A DNA stretch of 9,558 nucleotides from Streptosporangiaceae bacterium (lineage in GTDB: Bacteria; Actinomycetota; Actinomycetes; Streptosporangiales; Streptosporangiaceae), in the NCBI GenBank assembly GCA_030045215.1, contig JASIBJ010000522.1:1-9558 (forward strand), written 5' to 3'. The notes below the pieces were generated by a model, which was not told the DNA's origin, did not search any database, and saw nothing but the letters and a program-made list of their open reading frames with translations. The position numbers and the translations under genes are program-made. This document shows positions 5,225-9,558 of the stretch, piece after piece; the first letter of the stretch is position 1, and each line of letters opens with the position of its first letter.

Positions 5225-6409
5225 ATGATCATCAAGGCCCCGAGCGTGCAGACCGCCGAGGCCGGGGCCGAGTTCGTTCCCGGAAGTTATGTGGTTATCG
5301 ACGGCGGCACCGTGACTGAGGTCGGGGCGGGCGACCCGCCGCGAGACGCCGATGTCGTGCTGCCGGAAGGCGTGCTCGTGCCGGGACTCGTGGACCTGCA
5401 GGTCAATGGCTATTACGGCGTCGAGTTCCAGATCGCCGACGCGAACAGCTGGGCCAGCGTCGCGCGGCGTCTGCCCGAGACGGGGACGACAGCGTTCCTG
5501 CCGACGATGATCACCGCTCCGATCGGCGAACTCGCTGCCGCACTCGCGACGGCGGCGGAGTTCCTGCCGTCGATGAGCGACGGCGCACGGATGCTCGGAG
5601 TGCATCTGGAGGGCCCGTTCATTTCCGCGGCCCGGCGCGGTGCGCACAACCCCGCGTACATCACCGATCCGGCCCCAGCCGCCGTGACCGAACTGCTGGC
5701 GGCCGGCCGCGGCGCGCTGCGCCTGGTCACCCTGGCACCGGAACTGCCGGGCGCACTGGCCGCCATCGGCGAACTGACGGCGGCCGGGGTGCTGGTCAGC
5801 GTCGGGCACACCGATGCCACGGCCGCCCAGGTCGCGGCGGCGAGCGCGGCCGGAGCGCGGAATGTGACGCACCTGTTTAACGCACAGCGTGGGCTCGCCC
5901 ACCGCGAGCCCGGCGTGGTTGGCCAGGCGCTCACCGACCCCCTGCTGACCAGCGGTCTGATCCTCGACCTCCGGCACGTGGTGGCCGCCGTGGCCAAGAT
6001 CGCGTTCGCCGCCGCTCCTGGCCGGATCGCGCTGGTCACTGACGCGTCCGCGTGCGCCGGCATGCCAGCGGGGGACTACCTGCTCGGCGGCGAGCCCATC
6101 ACGCTGCCCGCAGGCGACGGCGAGCCGCCGGTGCGCGCGAACGGCACGCTGGCCGGGTCGGCACTGCGGATGGACCGGGCGGTCGCGAATGCGGTGTCGT
6201 GCGGCCTTCCGCTGGCGGCCGCTGTCGCCGCCGCCACCCGCATCCCAGCCGACCTGATCGGCCGTCCCGACCTCGGGCGCCTGGTTCCCGGCGCGGCGGC
6301 GGACATGGCGTGGCTGAGTCGGGATCTCGTGGCCAGGGCGACCTGGGTCAGCGGTCGGCTGGTGTATACCGATGGTGCTGCGGACACGCTCGCCGCGGTG
6401 GCGGCATGA
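5225..6409 (+). CDS. nagA: N-acetylglucosamine-6-phosphate deacetylase
   Basis: Removes acetate from GlcNAc-6-phosphate to give glucosamine-6-phosphate; a cytoplasmic amidohydrolase-superfamily enzyme. At 394 residues it has the usual length. Seen: VPGLVDLQVNGYYGVEF (52-68), the metal-site Glu129 in HLEGPF, His195 in GHTDA, His216 in THLFNA, His251 in LRHV and the catalytic Asp273 in LVTDAS, followed by GTLAGSALRMDRAV (307-320). These match the known NagA positions. Two spots look unusual: DLRHV where DGxHV is common, and FNAQRGLAHREPG where NAM is common. The ATG at 5225 lies 11 bp after the hydrolase stop with no Shine-Dalgarno, so it may be translated by coupling. The stop overlaps the start of the SIS gene, which supplies the next enzyme of the pathway. 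No DasR-like dre site was seen upstream. Confidence 0.93.
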   Translation: MIIKAPSVQTAEAGAEFVPGSYVVIDGGTVTEVGAGDPPRDADVVLPEGVLVPGLVDLQVNGYYGVEFQIADANSWASVARRLPETGTTAFLPTMITAPIGELAAALATAAEFLPSMSDGARMLGVHLEGPFISAARRGAHNPAYITDPAPAAVTELLAAGRGALRLVTLAPELPGALAAIGELTAAGVLVSVGHTDATAAQVAAASAAGARNVTHLFNAQRGLAHREPGVVGQALTDPLLTSGLILDLRHVVAAVAKIAFAAAPGRIALVTDASACAGMPAGDYLLGGEPITLPAGDGEPPVRANGTLAGSALRMDRAVANAVSCGLPLAAAVAAATRIPADLIGRPDLGRLVPGAAADMAWLSRDLVARATWVSGRLVYTDGAADTLAAVAA

Positions 6410-7488
6410 GGGAAGGAACTCGCAACAGCATGGCAACGGATGGAAACGCGCCGGGTCCGTCGCTGATGCGCCGGGAGATCGGGCAGCAGCCCGAGGCCCT
6501 GCGGGCGACGATCGACTCGCTGCTGCCGCGTCGCGACGAGGTGACCCGGCTGGCGGCAGACACGCGGCAGGTGCTGCTGATCGCGCGCGGCACCTCAGAC
6601 AACGCGGCTGTGTACGGCAGCTACCTGATTCAGGCGCACGCCGGCCGGCTCGCGTCACTCGCGTCGCCGTCGATCGCGACCACGTACAAGGCCTCGATTG
6701 ACCTGACCGGCGTGCTGGCGGTCGCGCTTTCCCAGTCGGGGCGGACCGCGGAAATCGTCGAGACGCTGGAGTGGGCGGAGGCAAACGGCGCGCGGACGCT
6801 GGCAATCACCAACGGCGGAGCCGACTCGCCGCTGGCCCTCGCTGCGGATGTCGCGTTCGTTACCGAGGCCGGCGTCGAGCGAGCAGTGCCGGCGACCAAG
6901 ACGTTTACGACTGAGCTCGCGGCCCTGGCGGTTCTCGGGCTGGCCCTCGGCGCGCCGCTGGATCCTGGCGAGCTGCGGGCGGCGCCCGAGGCGATCTCGG
7001 CGCTGCTGGCCGGCCAGCTGGACCTGGCCCCGATCGTGAACGAGCTGGCGAAGGTACCTGGCGTGGTCGTGTCCGGCCGGGGCATGGCCTACTCGGCCGC
7101 TCTGGAGCTGGCGCTGAAGCTCAAGGAAGCCTGCTACCTGCACGCGATGGGCCTGTCGTACGCGGACCTGCTGCACGGGCCGATCGCGGTGGTAGACGCC
7201 GAGACGCCGGCGATCGTGATGGCGGCCGACTCTGGGCCGACGCTGGCGGGGACCGTCGACCTGGCCCGCCGCGTCACTGGCGCGGGAGCGCGGGCCTATG
7301 GCATCGGCGGCGGACCTTCGCTGGCAGCCGCCTGCTCGCGTTCGCTGGCGGCACCCGCGCTGCCTGAATGGCTGGCGCCGATCGGCCTCATTGTCCCCGG
7401 CCAGCTGCTGACCGAGGCGCTGGCCAGGCAGCTGGGCATCAACCCGGACGCCCCGCGCGGCCTGAGCAAGGTGACGCAGACCGACTGA
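6406..7488 (+). CDS. Two-SIS-domain protein, probable glucosamine-6-phosphate deaminase (GlmS-like, NagB-II type)
   Basis: Probably converts glucosamine-6-phosphate to fructose-6-phosphate and ammonia. It resembles the isomerase half of GlmS without the glutaminase domain. SIS domain 1 carries ARGTSDNAA (60-68), SQSGRTAE (109-116) and PATKTFTTEL (162-171). SIS domain 2 carries SGRGMAYSAALELALKLKE (223-241) and ADLLHGP (253-259). The tail is GINPDAPRGLSKVT (344-357). By alignment, Glu241, His257 and Lys355 correspond to E. coli GlmS Glu488, His504 and Lys603, so the sugar-isomerising site looks intact. Position right after nagA supports deaminase over another sugar-phosphate isomerase. Length is 360 residues from the ATG at 6406, which overlaps the nagA stop as ATGA. 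A second in-frame ATG at 6430 lies 12 nt after GGAAGGA, so the start is uncertain by 8 codons. Confidence 0.85.
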   Translation: MREGTRNSMATDGNAPGPSLMRREIGQQPEALRATIDSLLPRRDEVTRLAADTRQVLLIARGTSDNAAVYGSYLIQAHAGRLASLASPSIATTYKASIDLTGVLAVALSQSGRTAEIVETLEWAEANGARTLAITNGGADSPLALAADVAFVTEAGVERAVPATKTFTTELAALAVLGLALGAPLDPGELRAAPEAISALLAGQLDLAPIVNELAKVPGVVVSGRGMAYSAALELALKLKEACYLHAMGLSYADLLHGPIAVVDAETPAIVMAADSGPTLAGTVDLARRVTGAGARAYGIGGGPSLAAACSRSLAAPALPEWLAPIGLIVPGQLLTEALARQLGINPDAPRGLSKVTQTD

Positions 7489-7497
7489 GCCCGCCGG

Positions 7498-8250
7498 CTA
7501 CTGCTCGCGGTAGACCTTGTACTGCGCTGCCTGGGCGCGAGGCCGCAACACCATCAGGTCGATGTTCACATGGGCCGGCCTGGTCACGGTCCAGGCGACG
7601 GCGTCAGCGACATCCATAGCGGTCAGCGGCTCGGCGACACCGGCGTATACGGCCGCGGCCTTGTCCGCGTCGCCGCGATACCGGTTCAAGGCGAACTCGG
7701 CCGTCTTCACCATGCCGGGGGCGATCTCGATCACGCGGACCGGCTTGTCGTAGATCTCGAGCCGCAGAGTCGCGGCAATCGCGTGCGTGCCGTGCTTGGC
7801 CGCGACGTAGCCGCCGCCGCCCTCGTAGGCGACGAAGGCCGCAGTGGAGGACATGAGCACGATCGTGCCCGCGCCGCTGGCGATCAGCTTCGGCAGCAGT
7901 GCCTGCACCGAGTTCAGCGTGCCGAGGACGTTCATGTCGTACATGGCCTGCCAGTCGGCGGGGTTGCTCTCGGCGATGGAGTCGGCGCCGATTGCGCCGC
8001 CCGCGTTCGCGACCAGGACGTCGCAGCGGTCGAGCGACTGGGCCAGCGCGTCGACGGCCGGGCGGTCGGTGACGTCAAGTTCGCGCGCCTCGGCGCTGCC
8101 GCCCGCGGCGGTGATCTGCTTGACCACCGCATCGAGGTGATCCAAGCGCCGGGCGGCCAGCACCACCCGATAGCCGGCCTCGGCGAGCTTGATCGCCGTC
8201 GCCGCACCGATGCCGATGCTTGCCCCGGTCACCACTGCTACGCGTGTCAT
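7498..8250 (-). CDS. Short-chain dehydrogenase/reductase (SDR family)
   Basis: A 250-residue NAD(P)-dependent oxidoreductase of the classical SDR type. The cofactor motif is TGASIGIG (8-15), with AARR at 32-35 suggesting NADP(H) preference. Further motifs are LDVTD (58-62), NAGG (82-85), Asn107 in MNVLGT, Ser135 in MSST, and Tyr148 and Lys152 in the YxxxK motif, completing the Asn-Ser-Tyr-Lys set. The C-terminal half has IEIAPGMVKTAEF (174-186). It resembles the YdfG-like hydroxy-acid or serine dehydrogenases, but the substrate is not known. It is convergent with the SIS gene, 9 bp between stop codons, and divergent from the HAD gene. No Shine-Dalgarno is seen; CAGAAT ends 6 nt before the ATG on the minus strand, so this gene too may be leaderless, on weaker grounds. 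Confidence 0.92.
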   Translation of the reverse strand: MTRVAVVTGASIGIGAATAIKLAEAGYRVVLAARRLDHLDAVVKQITAAGGSAEARELDVTDRPAVDALAQSLDRCDVLVANAGGAIGADSIAESNPADWQAMYDMNVLGTLNSVQALLPKLIASGAGTIVLMSSTAAFVAYEGGGGYVAAKHGTHAIAATLRLEIYDKPVRVIEIAPGMVKTAEFALNRYRGDADKAAAVYAGVAEPLTAMDVADAVAWTVTRPAHVNIDLMVLRPRAQAAQYKVYREQ

Positions 8251-8344
8251 GCCGCGATTCTGCCAGCAGTCGCGCCGACCGGTGGGACCGGGTATTCACG
8301 TCGTCGTAAGCCATACACGGTGGGCAAATGACCTCACGGCGACC

Positions 8345-8357
8345 TAGCATCGGGGCT
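8345..8357 (+). promoter_or_regulatory. Candidate leaderless promoter of the HAD gene
   Basis: TAGCAT at 8345-8350 fits TANNNT and ends 7 nt before the GTG at 8358. This box lies inside the longer open frame that starts at the ATG at 8328, so it argues for the shorter protein. Confidence 0.4.
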
Positions 8358-9002
8358 GTGCACCTGCGTGGAGTGATCACCGACTGGGGTGGCGTGATGA
8401 CCAACCCCATCATCGAGACCGTCACCGCCTGGCTCGTCGAGGACAGCATCGACCCGGCTAGCTACCGCGCGGTCATGCGTCAGTGGGTATCGGAGGCATA
8501 CGAGTCGCAGGACAGCGTTAACCCGATTCACGCTCTGGAACGAGGTGAGTCCTCGCACGCCGAGTTTGAGCAGGTGCTGGCCAGCCAGCTGGTTCTTCTC
8601 GACGGCGGTCCGGTGTTGGGCGAGGGCTTGCTGGCTCGCATGTTCGCCGGGACGGTCCTGGACGAGTCCATGCTCGATCTGTTCCGCCGGCTGCACGCCG
8701 GCGGCGTGCCGACCGGCCTGCTGTCGAACTCGTGGGGCGGCAACGACTACCCGCGGGAGTTGTTCCCCGACCTGTTTGATGTTGTCGTGATCTCGGGCGA
8801 GGTCGGCATGCGTAAGCCCGAGCCACGTATTTTCCGCCACGCGGCCGGCCTGCTCGGGCTCGACCCGCAGGAGTGCGTTTTCATCGACGACATCCAGGCC
8901 AACATCACCGCGGCCGAGCAGGCCGGCTTCACCGGCATCCTGCATGCCGACGCGGCCGCGACGGCCGAGCGGTTGACGGAGCTGCTCGGGCTGACCCGCT
9001 AA
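8358..9002 (+). CDS. HAD-superfamily hydrolase, subfamily IA-like
   Basis: A 214-residue haloacid-dehalogenase-type phosphatase or dehalogenase. Motif I is ITDWGGVMT with the nucleophile Asp9; the second Asp of the usual DxD is Gly11, as in the DxGGV branch of the family. Motif II is Ser123 in LLSNSWG, motif III Lys153 in GMRKPEPRIF and motif IV Asp177-Asp178 in FIDDIQANI. Between motifs I and II lies a helical cap (about residues 15-95). The substrate is unknown. The GTG at 8358 was chosen because motif I normally begins within a few residues of the N-terminus and a TANNNT box precedes it; the ATG at 8328 would add 10 residues. It is divergent from the SDR gene (107 bp) and followed by the Vsr-like gene after 99 bp. 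Confidence 0.9.
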   Translation: MHLRGVITDWGGVMTNPIIETVTAWLVEDSIDPASYRAVMRQWVSEAYESQDSVNPIHALERGESSHAEFEQVLASQLVLLDGGPVLGEGLLARMFAGTVLDESMLDLFRRLHAGGVPTGLLSNSWGGNDYPRELFPDLFDVVVISGEVGMRKPEPRIFRHAAGLLGLDPQECVFIDDIQANITAAEQAGFTGILHADAAATAERLTELLGLTR

Positions 9003-9088
9003 CCGGCTAGCACGGTATCGGTCCCGCCGGCGGTCGGGTGTGCGCGGGAGCCGACTTCGTTCCCTGGAATTGAGGGTTATCCGCGCCT

Positions 9089-9101
9089 TAACCTGACGGC
9101 T
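9089..9101 (+). promoter_or_regulatory. Candidate leaderless promoter of the Vsr-like gene
   Basis: TAACCT at 9089-9094 fits TANNNT and ends 7 nt before the GTG at 9102. No Shine-Dalgarno is present. TTGAGG at 9070-9075 is only 13 nt upstream, too close to be an ordinary -35 box. Confidence 0.4.
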
Positions 9102-9558
9102 GTGCCCGATTATCCGCGGCCGCTCAATCCCGGCCGATCCGCTAATATGCGGGCAAACCGGCGGACCGACACCAAGCCGGAGGTCGCGCTGCGCCATGAG
9201 CTGCACCGGCAGGGCTTCCGGTATCGCAAGGACTACCGGCTGGACCTGGCCGGGGCGCGCGTACGCCCGGATATCGCCTTCACGGCCAGGCGGGTCGCGG
9301 TGTTCGTGGATGGCTGCTTCTGGCACTGCTGCCCCGAGCACGGCAGCCAGCCAGCGAACAACACCTGGTACTGGAAGCCGAAGCTCGAGCGCAACGTCGA
9401 GCGCGACCGTGCCGCCGATGCCGCGCTGACGGCTGCTGGGTGGGGCGTCGTGCGGGTTTGGGAACACGAGTCGCTTCAGGCTGCCGTCGCCGCCGTCGTT
9501 TCGGCCCTGGCCATCTCGCCTGAGCCGCGGCGGCCTCGTCAGCGGGTGGTGGCTGAGC
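9102..9558 (+). CDS. Vsr-type (very short patch repair) DNA mismatch endonuclease, open at right edge
   Basis: A nicking endonuclease of the Vsr family, which cuts next to T:G mismatches left by deamination of 5-methylcytosine. The frame is open from the GTG at 9102 to the end of the window, 152 residues so far. Landmarks: NMRANRRTDTKPE (15-27) with Glu27, RPDIAF (55-60) with the likely catalytic Asp57, VFVDGCFWHCCPEHG (67-81) with the zinc-site-like Cys72, His75 and Cys77, NNTWYWKPKLERN (86-98), ERDRAAD (100-106) and GWGVVRVWEHE (113-123). The fourth zinc ligand position near the end is His (WEHE) rather than Cys as in E. coli Vsr, common in the wider family. The domain is nearly complete by residue 135; the Pro/Arg-rich end continues beyond the window. 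No cytosine methyltransferase is visible; one may lie to the right. Confidence 0.9.
   Translation, partial: MPDYPRPLNPGRSANMRANRRTDTKPEVALRHELHRQGFRYRKDYRLDLAGARVRPDIAFTARRVAVFVDGCFWHCCPEHGSQPANNTWYWKPKLERNVERDRAADAALTAAGWGVVRVWEHESLQAAVAAVVSALAISPEPRRPRQRVVAE

Noticed and set aside
5000..6805. Long minus-strand open frame (601 codons) opposite nagA
   Set aside because: Antisense of nagA and of parts of both neighbours; Arg/Pro/Gly-rich product without domains, expected in GC-rich DNA.
9021..9040. GC-rich palindrome CCGCCGGCGG after the HAD gene as terminator
   Set aside because: Self-complementary but short and without a T-tract; such sequences are common by chance at this GC content.
8334..9467. 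Long minus-strand open frame (377 codons) opposite the HAD and Vsr-like genes
   Set aside because: It covers two genes with clear motifs on the other strand and has no recognisable domain.

Overview
The window is GC-rich and tightly packed, with 12 protein-coding genes (two cut by the window edges), no RNA gene, no insertion sequence and no CRISPR array that I could see. Base composition, frequent GTG starts and gene content point to a high-GC actinobacterium. The left third (DEAD-box helicase, ferritin-like MiaE_2 protein, DUF3107, TetR regulator) has, as I remember it, the order and relative orientation of the Mycobacterium tuberculosis Rv3211-Rv3208 region. The genus cannot be fixed from this sequence.

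Layout. 1-419 (-): N-terminal part of a DEAD-box RNA helicase. 680-1360 (+): ferritin-like/MiaE_2 protein, divergent from it. 1388-1612 (-): DUF3107 protein. 1744-2364 (-): TetR regulator. 2452-2625 (-): a 57-residue acidic protein built of two related motifs. 2626-2799: divergent control region holding a perfect 9-bp palindrome over a likely promoter. 2800-3990 (+): Ku end-joining protein with a long Lys/Arg repeat tail. 4044-5213 (+): alpha/beta hydrolase with a repetitive Pro/Ser/Asp-rich N-terminus. 5225-6409 (+): NagA. 6406-7488 (+): two-SIS-domain protein, a probable glucosamine-6-phosphate deaminase of the GlmS-like kind. 7498-8250 (-): short-chain dehydrogenase, convergent with it. 8358-9002 (+): HAD-family hydrolase. 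9102-9558 (+): Vsr-type endonuclease, open at the right edge.

How the genes may work together. NagA and the SIS protein overlap by ATGA and make a two-step route from N-acetylglucosamine-6-phosphate to fructose-6-phosphate. No transporter, kinase or regulator for this route lies in the window. Ku (double-strand-break joining) and the Vsr-like enzyme (mismatch nicking) are both DNA-repair proteins but sit about 5 kb apart with metabolic genes between, and neither has its usual partner (LigD, a cytosine methyltransferase) in view. The helicase, MiaE_2 protein, DUF3107 and TetR form what looks like a conserved actinobacterial block.

Start signals fall into two classes. The helicase, DUF3107, TetR, the acidic protein and Ku have clear Shine-Dalgarno sequences. 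The MiaE_2, hydrolase, HAD and Vsr-like genes have none, but each has a TANNNT box ending 6-8 nt before its start codon, which suggests leaderless transcripts. I did not find a plainly novel multi-gene system. The most original items are the small duplicated acidic protein with its palindromic control site, the leaderless-promoter pattern, the two neighbouring coding tandem repeats, and the orphan Vsr-like gene.
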